Of a DNA stretch of 64,000 nucleotides, positions 8,924-16,975 are shown one piece after another. This stretch comes from Paracoccus aerodenitrificans (GTDB lineage Bacteria; Pseudomonadota; Alphaproteobacteria; Rhodobacterales; Rhodobacteraceae): assembly GCF_027913215.1 (NCBI RefSeq), contig NZ_CP115784.1, positions 1,054,001-1,118,000 of the forward strand, read 5' to 3'. Position 1 is the stretch's first letter, and every line of letters begins with the position of its first letter. Made by a program: the position numbers and the translations under genes. The notes under the pieces were generated by a model. The model made no database searches. It was not told where the DNA came from and saw only the letters and a list, made by a program, of their open reading frames with translations.

Positions 8924-9990
8924 CCGTCTAGCACTTTCCGGTTGGACAGCAGCACCCACATGAAGAACGGTCCGCCCATCATGGCGGTGATAATGCCGAT
9001 GGGAAGCTCTGCCGGGACGACGATGCTGCGTGCGATCATGTCGGCCGCGATCAGTACCGCCGCGCCGAGCAGACCGGAATTGATCAGCAGCCAGCGGTGA
9101 TCCGGTCCGGTGATCAGCCGCAGCAGATGCGGAACCACGATGCCGACAAAGCCGATCGCACCCGAAATCGCCACTGCGGCCCCTGTCGCCGCTGCCGTGA
9201 TCAGGACCGAGGCGCGTTTCACCCGTTGCACCCGGATACCGACATGGGCTGCGGCGGCTTCTCCGAGGGCAAGCCCGTTCAGCCCGCGCGACATGGCCGG
9301 AGCAAGCGTCAGCGCGATCAGGATCACCGGCCCGGCGGCGATCAGTTTCGTCCAGCTCGACCCGGCCAGAGATCCGAGGCTCCAGAAGGTCAGATCCCGC
9401 AATTGCTGGTCGTCGGCGCGATAGATGATCAGCCCGGAAAGGGCCGCGATCATTGCCGCAAGCGCGATCCCTGCCAGCAACATCGTCGCGACCGAGGTGC
9501 GGCCCTGCCGCGTGGCGATTGCGTAAAGCGTCAGCATCGCGATCCAGCTTCCGGCGAATGCGGCCAGCGGCACCAGATGCCAGCCGACAAGGCCCGCAAT
9601 CGCCGCAGGCAGAGCCCCGCCAAGCACAATCGCGGCAATCGCGCCAAGCGAGGCTCCGGCGCTGACACCCAGCAATCCGGGATCGGCCAGAGGGTTGCGG
9701 AACAGCCCCTGCATGATTGCACCAGAGACAGCCAGAGCGGCTCCGACAAGAATTCCGGTCAGCAGTCGCGGCAGGCGGATATTCAGCAGGATAACCCGAT
9801 CCGTCTGCGCGACATCACGCCCCGTCAGCAGATCGCCGATCACGGCAAGCCCGGATACGCCCGACGCGCCGTGACCGAGCGACAGCACCGCCAGTACCGC
9901 CAGCAGGGCGATCAGGCACAGAAAGACCAGACGCCCCAGATGGCGGCGGTCTCCGCTGAGCCTGCTGTCTGACGCATCCATCGCAACCAT
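8920..9990 (-). CDS. hmuU: Haemin ABC transporter permease, FecCD family
   Basis: 356 residues, polytopic. It shows the FecCD pattern: IRLPRLLTGILVGAALAVSGAIMQGLFRNPLADPGLLGVSAGA near residue 70-115, and GFVGIVVPHLLRLITGPDHR in the second half. It forms the homodimeric channel with HmuV. Its ATG overlaps the hmuT stop. Confidence 0.95.
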   Translation of the reverse strand: MVAMDASDSRLSGDRRHLGRLVFLCLIALLAVLAVLSLGHGASGVSGLAVIGDLLTGRDVAQTDRVILLNIRLPRLLTGILVGAALAVSGAIMQGLFRNPLADPGLLGVSAGASLGAIAAIVLGGALPAAIAGLVGWHLVPLAAFAGSWIAMLTLYAIATRQGRTSVATMLLAGIALAAMIAALSGLIIYRADDQQLRDLTFWSLGSLAGSSWTKLIAAGPVILIALTLAPAMSRGLNGLALGEAAAAHVGIRVQRVKRASVLITAAATGAAVAISGAIGFVGIVVPHLLRLITGPDHRWLLINSGLLGAAVLIAADMIARSIVVPAELPIGIITAMMGGPFFMWVLLSNRKVLDG

Positions 9991-10883
9991 CAGGAGTTGC
10001 CATAGATCGCGTCATGCAGTTCCAGCCCCGCCTTGCCGGTGCGCGGACCGAAACCAAGCAGATATAACCCGTTCATAGTGATGATATTGCCATCCCGCCC
10101 CGCCGGAGTGGTTGAAATCGACGGCATTGCCAGCAATTCCTCGGCCTTCGGATCAAGTTCCTCTGCCGGGCCACCACGGGTCATGGTCAGAATGATATCC
10201 GGCGCGGCGGCGGTGATCGCCTCATCGGTCAGTTGCTTGTACCCCTCGAAATCCTGCACCGCATTTTCGGCACCGGCCATGTGGATGATCTCGTCGGCTG
10301 CCGTGCCGGTGCCGGATGCGTTGATCCGCCCGTCAGTGACGAACAGGACGAACAGGACTTTCTTCTTCTCGCCGCTATCCGAGGCGACCGCCGCCTGAAG
10401 ATTTGCCAGATCGGCCTCAAGCGTATTGACGGTTTGTTCCGCCGCTTCGGGGACCCCAAGCGTTTCCGCAATGGCCCGGACCTTGTTCACCAGACCATGC
10501 GGCCCCATCCCGCTCGGCATGATTTCGAACGGCACGCCTGCCTCTTGCAGCAGGCTGATGGTTTCGGGCGGCCCCGCACCTTCTTCCGAGAGGATCAGAT
10601 CGGGGTCCACCGACAGCACACCCTCGGCCGAGAGCTGGCGCATATAGCCGACATCGGGCAGCGCCAGAGCTTCCTCGGGGAAGCTGGAGGTCGTGTCCCG
10701 CGCGATCAGCCGGTCCTGCTGCCCAAGCGCATAGACGATCTCGGTGATCGACCCGCCGACAGAGAGGATGCGCCGCGCCTCGGGGTGGGGGTCCGCATGA
10801 GATGGCGTATTCAGCAGAACGGTGGCGAGAAGGGAGGCTGCAATTGCGCGGGGAATAGTGCTGAAATTTTTAGAAAAAATCAT
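9990..10883 (-). CDS. hmuT: Periplasmic haemin-binding protein
   Basis: 297 residues from the ATG at 10883, which overlaps the hmuS stop. The N-terminus (NFSTIPRAIAASLLATVLL ending near SHADPH) is a Sec signal peptide. RRILSVGGSITEIVYALGQQDRL is the start of the cluster A-8-type binding fold; YMRQLSAEGVLSVDPDLIL follows, including the Tyr often used as haem ligand. Hands haem from the outer membrane receptor to HmuUV. A longer frame upstream would start inside hmuS and lacks a signal peptide, so it is rejected. Confidence 0.94.
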   Translation of the reverse strand: MIFSKNFSTIPRAIAASLLATVLLNTPSHADPHPEARRILSVGGSITEIVYALGQQDRLIARDTTSSFPEEALALPDVGYMRQLSAEGVLSVDPDLILSEEGAGPPETISLLQEAGVPFEIMPSGMGPHGLVNKVRAIAETLGVPEAAEQTVNTLEADLANLQAAVASDSGEKKKVLFVLFVTDGRINASGTGTAADEIIHMAGAENAVQDFEGYKQLTDEAITAAAPDIILTMTRGGPAEELDPKAEELLAMPSISTTPAGRDGNIITMNGLYLLGFGPRTGKAGLELHDAIYGNS

Positions 10884-11914
10884 GCTGCTTCCCCCGATGG
10901 CAGCGAGGCGACCAGATCTGCCCACGCATCGGCATCGCCGCCCTTCTCGGGGCGCATTCCGAAACATTGGAAGATCAGACTGCCTTCCGCGTCGAAGGCC
11001 TCGACCGAGATGGCCGGGCCGCGCTTGGTCGGCTTGTCGACCAGCCAGATCTCGGCGATATGGTCCGCCCGCAAATGCAGGTTGAAGCGCTCATCCAGAA
11101 CATTCAGCCAGGGTCCCATCGGTTTGAGGCTGTGAATGCCGCCGGAATGGATTTCGATACAGCCCGCATTCCCGACGAAGAGCATGATCTTATGACCTTC
11201 GGTCATGATCCTTTCCAACAGCGACGGAACCGTATCCGCAGCAAGCTGTCTGGCCAGAGGCGCACCGGCGACGCGATACGCGCCGAGCCGGTTCATTTTC
11301 AGGCGGTGCACCAGGGTGTTGAACTGATGTGTATCGGTCATTTTGACCCATTCGTCGCGCAGCATCTGGATACGGTCCTCATTGATCCGGGCACCTTGAA
11401 TTTCGGCGCGGGCGGTGAACTCCGATGGGTTTTCCTGATCGGGCAGGGCGAGTGCGTCGCGCAGGTTCTGCCATGCCGACAGATCCGAGCCTTCGCGCAG
11501 ATGGATCTTATGGACCGCATCGCCCGCCGCATCGAAGATCTGCACGGAACGGCGCGTCGCATTTTCACCCTCGGTCTCGACCGCATAGGCATGAACGCAG
11601 TGGCGGGGGAACATACGCAGGTCGATCTCATCATCCAGCGTCATCGCGGCATGTTCGCCATCGTGGAAGTCGTTATAGGTGCCGATCTTCTCGATCACGC
11701 AAGAGCGGTTGCGGGTCAGCGCCATGACCTCGCCCAGCTTCGTCACTTCGGGGATCAGCCTGCCGGGCGCGGCCTCGATCCGGGTCACGCCATAGCCCAG
11801 ATCCGCCTCGACCAGAGCGGCCTCGGGCAGGCCAAGTTGTACGGCCAGATCATAGGGGCGGACAGTCGCATCGCGTTTCAACTCTCGCAGCCGGGCGGGC
11901 GTCAGGTCGTTCAT
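10880..11914 (-). CDS. hmuS: Haemin-degrading / haem-trafficking protein
   Basis: 344 residues from the ATG at 11914. The HmuS/HemS family consists of two similar halves, visible here around RNRSCVIEKIGTYNDFHDGEHAAM and again EGHKIMLFVGNAGCIEIHSGGIHSL. It acts in the cytoplasm, binding imported haem and in several bacteria opening the ring to release iron. It is the first gene of the leftward hmu operon and is divergent from hmuR across about 145 bp that must hold both promoters. Confidence 0.95.
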   Translation of the reverse strand: MNDLTPARLRELKRDATVRPYDLAVQLGLPEAALVEADLGYGVTRIEAAPGRLIPEVTKLGEVMALTRNRSCVIEKIGTYNDFHDGEHAAMTLDDEIDLRMFPRHCVHAYAVETEGENATRRSVQIFDAAGDAVHKIHLREGSDLSAWQNLRDALALPDQENPSEFTARAEIQGARINEDRIQMLRDEWVKMTDTHQFNTLVHRLKMNRLGAYRVAGAPLARQLAADTVPSLLERIMTEGHKIMLFVGNAGCIEIHSGGIHSLKPMGPWLNVLDERFNLHLRADHIAEIWLVDKPTKRGPAISVEAFDAEGSLIFQCFGMRPEKGGDADAWADLVASLPSGEAA

Positions 11915-11966
11915 CAGGGCCTCCGATGGGGTGACACGGCGCTTGCAATGCGCCGGGTTGTTATTC

Positions 11967-11995
11967 TTGACTTTTTTAGTCGGTAAACATAACAG
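11967..11995 (+). promoter_or_regulatory. Candidate hmuR promoter with embedded dyad
   Basis: TTGACT (11967-11972) and TAACAG (11990-11995) are separated by 17 bases and point toward hmuR. Between them lies the dyad GACTTTTTTAGTC (11969-11981), well placed for an iron or haem regulator such as Irr, Fur or RirA to block polymerase. It sits mid-way between hmuS and hmuR, so one regulator could serve both directions. Which regulator binds is not decidable from this sequence. Confidence 0.5.
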
Positions 11996-12059
11996 GCGCA
12001 AGGTGCCAGCACTTCCTCATGCCAGCAGAAACACAAAAAAGCTGCGCAAAGGTTAGCTG

Positions 12060-14093
12060 ATGAAAAGAAAAATTTCCGCCGTTTCCGTCTTGCTGGGTAC
12101 AACGGCACTGTTGTGCGGGCAAGCAATCGCTCAGGATACGGGCAGACCATTCATGCTTGATGAGATCGTGCTGTCGGCAGGGGTCGACAAGGTCGCCTCA
12201 TCCGTGCCGCAATCCATCAGCGTGGTCGATCCCGAAGAACTGGACGAGATCAATCCCACATCTATCGGCGACGTGCTGGAAACCGTTCCCGGCGTTGCAG
12301 GCGTCGGATCGTCCAGCTTTTTCGGGCAGGGGTTCAATATCCGCGGCTTCGGCAGTTCTGGAAGTGCCGCGCATGAATCCGGCATCGTGCAGCTTATAGA
12401 CGGCGAGGAAAAATATTACGAAAGCTACCGGCAGGGCGCGTTATTCGTCGAGCCTGACTTCCTGAAGCGGGTCGAGGTGCTGCGCGGACCCGGCTCATCC
12501 ACGCTTTATGGATCGGGTGCGCTTGGCGGCGTCATCTCGATGGAGACAATCGATGCCAGCGATCTGATCGCCGAAGGGGAAACCAGCGGCGGGCGCGTCA
12601 AGCTCAGCTACGGGTCCAACCCGGATTCGCGGCTGGCCAGCGTTGCATGGGGCTGGCGTCCGACCGCAGATTTCGAGGCGCTTGCGGCGTTTGCCTACCG
12701 CAATCTTGGCGAAACCGAGGATTCCGACGGCAATACCATCGTCAGATCGAATTCCGACACGCCGAATCTGCTACTGAAGGCGAAGAAGACATTCGGCGAT
12801 CATTATGTCGAGTTCTCCTATCAGCATCTTGAAGCAGATGGAGAAAATCAGGATTTCAACCAGATTGAGGGTGCCCAGATCGGCGCATTCTATCCGGGCT
12901 TCCCGGGATGGGGCGTTGGCGATATCACCACACGCGACCGGGTGGCACGTCTGGAATGGGGCTATAACCCGGCGGATAACCGTTACATCGATTCGACGGT
13001 AACGCTGTCCTATACCAGCACCACCAAGGATATCCGGCAGGGCGACGAGCCTGCCGAACAGATCATGCCGTCGCTTCTGGGAAGGCGCGAATACGCCCTG
13101 TGGCGTCTGAAAGCGCAGAACACCGCCGATCTTTCGACCTCCGGTTACGATCATTTCCTGACCGCAGGTGCGGAAGTCTTCAAGCAGGATCGGACAAGCT
13201 CCAGCCTGTCCTCGTCGCATCCCGAGGGCGAGACCCGATCCGCTGCCCTGTTCGCGTGGTCCGAACTGGCTTTCGGGCGGTTCACGGTGAATTCCGGGCT
13301 GCGCTATGAGCGTCAGCGGACCGAGCCGAAGGACAGCGTCTCGATCACAGGTGAAAAGGTCGATGCCAAGTCTATCGAACCGCAGGTCGGGGTAATGTAC
13401 CGGCTGACCGATGACTGGGCGGTGTTCGGATCGCTTGCTTTCGTAAACCGGATGCCGACCGTGGATGAGCTTTATGACGGTTTCGGCGGCGGTGCGGCCT
13501 CACCGGATCTGGATGATGAGAAGGGCAAGAATATCGAGATCGGCATCAGCTATCGCGCCAATGATGTCTTTGCATCGGGCGATGAGGCGGCGATGAAGCT
13601 GACCCTGTTCCGCAACCATATCGACGACATGATCATCCGCACCAATCTGCCCGCGCCGTCCCCCGCCTACACGAATGTCGAGCGTGCCTATCTGCGTGGC
13701 GGCGAGCTTGAGGCCAGCTATGTGCGCGGCGACTGGCAGTTCGGCGCGGCGGTGTCCGTGGTCGATGGCGAGGATCAGGACGGAACGGTTCTGGACACGC
13801 TGCCGAATGACCGTGTCGTGCTGTCGGCGAACTGGCAGGTCGCCGCCGATTGGAAGATCGGCGCCCGCAGCCTTCTGGCGAAGGGCCGCGGCAAGCCCGA
13901 CGGATCGCATCGCAGCGGTTTTGGTGTGCATGATATCTACGCGATCTGGACGCCCTCTGCCGGAGCCTTGCAGGGGGTCGAGGTCAATCTGGGCGTAGAT
14001 AACCTGACAAATCGTGACTACACCCCGGCAACCTATCAGACCGGGCCCGCAGACGGCCGCAACCTGAAGATCTCACTGAGCAAACGCTTCTGA
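12060..14093 (+). CDS. hmuR: TonB-dependent haem/haemoglobin receptor
   Basis: 677 residues. Signal peptide (about 1-25, KRKISAVSVLLGTTALLCGQAIA), then a plug domain (about 30-150, ETVPGVAGVGSSSFFGQGFNIRGFG and LRGPGSSTLYGSGALGGVISMET) and a beta-barrel ending in phenylalanine (SLSKRF), as outer-membrane barrels do. The FVNRMPTVDELY segment resembles the FRAP region of haem receptors. Divergent from hmuS, followed by a hairpin. No tonB/exbBD genes are in the window, so energising proteins must be encoded elsewhere. Confidence 0.94.
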   Translation: MKRKISAVSVLLGTTALLCGQAIAQDTGRPFMLDEIVLSAGVDKVASSVPQSISVVDPEELDEINPTSIGDVLETVPGVAGVGSSSFFGQGFNIRGFGSSGSAAHESGIVQLIDGEEKYYESYRQGALFVEPDFLKRVEVLRGPGSSTLYGSGALGGVISMETIDASDLIAEGETSGGRVKLSYGSNPDSRLASVAWGWRPTADFEALAAFAYRNLGETEDSDGNTIVRSNSDTPNLLLKAKKTFGDHYVEFSYQHLEADGENQDFNQIEGAQIGAFYPGFPGWGVGDITTRDRVARLEWGYNPADNRYIDSTVTLSYTSTTKDIRQGDEPAEQIMPSLLGRREYALWRLKAQNTADLSTSGYDHFLTAGAEVFKQDRTSSSLSSSHPEGETRSAALFAWSELAFGRFTVNSGLRYERQRTEPKDSVSITGEKVDAKSIEPQVGVMYRLTDDWAVFGSLAFVNRMPTVDELYDGFGGGAASPDLDDEKGKNIEIGISYRANDVFASGDEAAMKLTLFRNHIDDMIIRTNLPAPSPAYTNVERAYLRGGELEASYVRGDWQFGAAVSVVDGEDQDGTVLDTLPNDRVVLSANWQVAADWKIGARSLLAKGRGKPDGSHRSGFGVHDIYAIWTPSAGALQGVEVNLGVDNLTNRDYTPATYQTGPADGRNLKISLSKRF

Positions 14094-14099
14094 AACGAC

Positions 14100-14126
14100 A
14101 CCCCGCAGCGCAGTGCGTTGCGGGGT
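14100..14126 (+). terminator. Hairpin after hmuR
   Basis: ACCCCGCA and TGCGGGGT form an 8-bp stem a few bases after the hmuR stop, followed by ATTCCGTTGT, a poor T-tract. A likely but weak intrinsic terminator. Confidence 0.5.
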
Positions 14127-14191
14127 ATTCCGTTGTGCAATGAGATTGTCGTCGGCTTGTCTCTGATGCCGAGGACTGTCGCTGGGAAACT

Positions 14192-15283
14192 CTAACCCCT
14201 CGGGCCGATCCCCAGATATGCCGTCAGCTCCTGCACCGCCGAGCGCCCCGCCCGGTTGGCTCCAATCGTCGATGCGGACGGTCCGTAACCGACAAGATGC
14301 ACACGCGGGTCACGCCGAACCTGAGTCGCCAGACGTCCGGTCATGACAATCCCTCCATTCGCTTCTCGCAGCTGCAGGGGCGTAAGGTGATCCAGAGCGC
14401 TGCGAAACCCGGTCGCCCAGATAATCACATCCACAGCCTCCTCGCGCCCGTCTGGCCAGCGGAACCCCGTCTCGATGATCTCGGAGAAGATCGGCTGGCG
14501 ATCTAGCACGCCTCGCGCCTGCATGTCCCGAAGCGTGTCCGTCATCGGAATACCGGTTACCGATACGACAGAGCCCGGAACCAGCCCGCGCCGCACCCTG
14601 TCCTCGACGCGCGTTACGGCGGCGCGTCCATCTTCGGCAGTGAAGCGCCCCTCATGAAAGACCGGCGGGCGGCGCGTCAACCAGATCGTTTCGGCCACCA
14701 GTGAGATTTCATCCAGCATTTGCAGCGCCGAAATCCCGGCGCCAACGATCGCAACACGCAATCCGGTGAATTCGTCAGGGGATTGGTAATCATGCGTATG
14801 AAGCTGGCGTCCCCCGAAGATTTCCCGTCCAGGATAATAGGGGATCTGCGGGGCATCCCATGTCCCGGTCGCATTGATTATACCCCGCGCCGAGAAGGTC
14901 TCATGATCGGTCTCGATACGCAGTCGCTCTCCGCGCGGGCAGACGAGACGCGTGTTGACGGGCCGGTAAACTGGCAACTTGAAACGTTTTTCATAAGCCG
15001 CGAAATATTCCGGCACAGCTTCTGCTGCCCGTACTTCGGTCTGATCGCGCTCGAGCACTTCTTCAAAGCCCATACCGGGTAAGTCGTGCAGCCGGTTGAC
15101 CGTTCTCATGGTCAGTGAAGGCCACCGAAACTGCCAAGCCCCGCCCGGATGCGGAGATTTGTCCAGCACAAGATACTCCCTGCCGCCTTTCAGCCCGAAC
15201 TGACGCAGGTAATAAGCAGATGAAAGCCCCGCCTGACCGCCGCCAATGACGATGATATCAACCTTATAAGCAAGATTACTCAT
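14192..15283 (-). CDS. Flavin-dependent oxidoreductase, CzcO/FMO-like
   Basis: 363 residues. The FAD-binding Rossmann motif IIVIGGGQAGLSSAYYL is near residue 10, and the second, NAD(P)H-binding motif VAIVGAGISALQ is near residue 175. It ends with DVIIWATGFRSAL and VHLVGYGPSASTIGANRAG, the ATG-type FAD contacts of flavoprotein monooxygenases and CzcO-like proteins. Enzyme substrate unknown. It is the last ordinary chromosomal gene before the mosaic region, and whether it belongs to the acquired segment is unclear. Confidence 0.88.
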   Translation of the reverse strand: MSNLAYKVDIIVIGGGQAGLSSAYYLRQFGLKGGREYLVLDKSPHPGGAWQFRWPSLTMRTVNRLHDLPGMGFEEVLERDQTEVRAAEAVPEYFAAYEKRFKLPVYRPVNTRLVCPRGERLRIETDHETFSARGIINATGTWDAPQIPYYPGREIFGGRQLHTHDYQSPDEFTGLRVAIVGAGISALQMLDEISLVAETIWLTRRPPVFHEGRFTAEDGRAAVTRVEDRVRRGLVPGSVVSVTGIPMTDTLRDMQARGVLDRQPIFSEIIETGFRWPDGREEAVDVIIWATGFRSALDHLTPLQLREANGGIVMTGRLATQVRRDPRVHLVGYGPSASTIGANRAGRSAVQELTAYLGIGPRG

Positions 15284-15769
15284 GACGCGACCGGATCGGC
15301 AAGAGAGATATGATCGTCGGTGAAGTTAGGTGAAAACTGGGCTGTGGTGCAAGTCGGCCCGTGATTTTACACTGTTACGCGTGAAGGATGAGCTGTGATG
15401 TCTGCCGGTGTTCGCGAATATCGTTGAGTTTATACTTATGGGTGTGAGAGCAGATCCTTGATCACCTGAAGCACAAAGCCGAAACCAGCGGGACCAGGGC
15501 GTTACCCGAAAGCCGGGCGCCACCGGCTGAGCTGCTCCTGGGTCTGTTTGACTGACGAGCCTGAAGGCCAACGATACCAATCAAAATGCTGCGTTCACAG
15601 CGCCGCGGCAGGGATCCGCCGTGCTGGTTGTCGGAAAAGGAGCCGCTAGTGGGAAAGAGGAGGGTAAATTTTCAGCGTTGCTGGCTCCCCGTCAGCCGGA
15701 TTGGGTTGCATCGCAGGGGTGTCGAAAGAGTCAACTGCGGTCCAAAGCTGTTGGACTTGGGTGAAAAGG
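15284..15769. other. Non-coding stretch at left edge of the mosaic
   Basis: About 490 bp without a convincing gene. Short minus-strand frames (15326-15580, 15646-15861) have no recognisable motif or ribosome site. The right part lies next to the ISCR-type terIS sequence and is probably element-end DNA whose transposase is missing. Somewhere here is the left boundary of acquired DNA; I found no copy of the tRNA-Asn 3' end that would mark an attachment site. Confidence 0.5.
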
Positions 15770-15789
15770 GCGTTTATTCTTCCTATACG
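15770..15789. mobile_element. ISCR-type terIS end sequence
   Basis: GCGTTTATTCTTCCTATACG matches, from memory, the terIS terminus of ISCR/IS91-type rolling-circle elements (ISCR2 class). The glmM fragment loses homology exactly at this sequence, as expected of an ISCR2-glmM junction. No IS91-type transposase gene is present, so only a remnant or a one-ended product is left. Confidence 0.55.
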
Positions 15790-15790
15790 T

Positions 15791-16033
15791 TGTCGGCAGC
15801 GGGCCAAAAAGGAATACGTCCATGCCCATCGAGGTGAAACCGGCTGTGAGCGCGGGTTCAAGCATATAGCCCGACAGGCGCGTATCCTTGCCGATCACGA
15901 CACGATGGCGGTGGTCACCGCGACGAAAGACACGGCCAGCCGCCATGCCGACGCGCAAGGCGGTTTCCGCCGTCATCGCGCCTTCGTTGGCTTTGCCACG
16001 AATACCGTCTGTGCCGAAATATTTGCGCACCAT
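15791..16033 (-). pseudogene. glmM: Truncated phosphoglucosamine mutase fragment (delta-glmM)
   Basis: About 81 residues of the GlmM N-terminus: [34 protein letters not shown] and [17 protein letters not shown] complete GlmM has about 450 residues, and the active-site serine loop (SASHN), which would follow shortly, is missing. Homology stops at the terIS sequence at 15789; the frame runs on as unrelated residues to 15731. It follows sul2 by 86 bp on the same strand, the standard sul2-glmM' arrangement found on resistance plasmids. Non-functional as an enzyme. Confidence 0.93.
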
Positions 16034-16119
16034 AAGGTCGATTATCCTGTCGTCGGGTCGCCCTCAAAGGGGACATGCCTGCTGAACCGCGAATATAGAG
16101 AAATATCCCGAATGTGCAG

Positions 16120-16935
16120 TTAACGAATTCTTGCGGTTTCTTTCAGCGCCGCCAATACCGCCAGCCCGTCGCGCAAGGGGCGCGGCTCGTGTGTGCGGAT
16201 GAAGTCAGCTCCACCTGCGGCGGCGGCAAGCTCTGCAGCGAGTGTCGCGGCCCCGACATCCCCCGGACCACGGCCTGTGAGCGCGCGCAGAAAGGATTTG
16301 CGCGAAACAGACAGAAGCACCGGCAAATCGAAGCGCAGCCGCAATTCATCGAACCGCGCCAGCACCGAGAGCGAGGTTTCGGGAGCAGCCCCCAGAAAAA
16401 ACCCCATGCCGGGATCAAGGACAAGGCGGTTGCGTTTGATACCGGCACCCGTCAGCGCCGCGATGCGCGCGTCAAAGAACGCCGCAATGTGATCCATGAT
16501 GTCGCCAGCGGGTGCCTCGCGCCGATCTGCCTGCCCGTCTTGCACCGAATGCATAACGACGAGTTTGGCAGATGATTTCGCCAATTGCGGATAGAACGCA
16601 GCGTCTGGAAAACCGCGAATATCATTGAGATAGGCCACACCACGCGACAAGGCATAGGCTTGCGTCGCGGGTTGATAACTGTCGAGCGAGACGGGAATGC
16701 CATCTGCCTTGAGCGCGTCCAGCACCGGCGCGATACGCGCGATTTCTGTGTCGGACGAAACAGGCGCGGCGTCGGGATTGCTGGATGCCGGACCGAGGTC
16801 GATCACATCTGCCCCCTCGGCCATCAGCTTACGCGCCTGCGCAATGGCTGCGTCTGGCGCCAGATACCGGCCTCCATCGGAGAAACTGTCCGAGGTTATG
16901 TTGACGATGCCGAAAATGATGAGCGATTTATTCAT
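16120..16935 (-). CDS. sul2: Sulfonamide-resistant dihydropteroate synthase Sul2
   Basis: 271 residues, matching my recollection of Sul2 along its full length: NKSLIIFGIVNITSDSFSDG at the N-terminus, DLGPASSNPDA for the pterin loop and LKETARIR at the end. It replaces the folate-pathway DHPS and is insensitive to sulfonamides. It is followed by delta-glmM as on RSF1010-like and ISCR2-linked resistance segments. The IS1380-family copy at 16976 lies only 40 bp upstream of its start, so the native upstream region has been removed and expression depends on what remains or on the IS. Chromosomal folP is not in the window. Confidence 0.97.
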   Translation of the reverse strand: MNKSLIIFGIVNITSDSFSDGGRYLAPDAAIAQARKLMAEGADVIDLGPASSNPDAAPVSSDTEIARIAPVLDALKADGIPVSLDSYQPATQAYALSRGVAYLNDIRGFPDAAFYPQLAKSSAKLVVMHSVQDGQADRREAPAGDIMDHIAAFFDARIAALTGAGIKRNRLVLDPGMGFFLGAAPETSLSVLARFDELRLRFDLPVLLSVSRKSFLRALTGRGPGDVGAATLAAELAAAAGGADFIRTHEPRPLRDGLAVLAALKETARIR

Positions 16936-16975
16936 GGGGGCTTCTATAATAATAATAATCGAGCATGAGTCTCAT

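Noticed and set aside
15326..15861. Small minus-strand frames (84 and 71 residues) near the terIS sequence
   Set aside because: No motifs or ribosome sites; the second overlaps delta-glmM in another frame.
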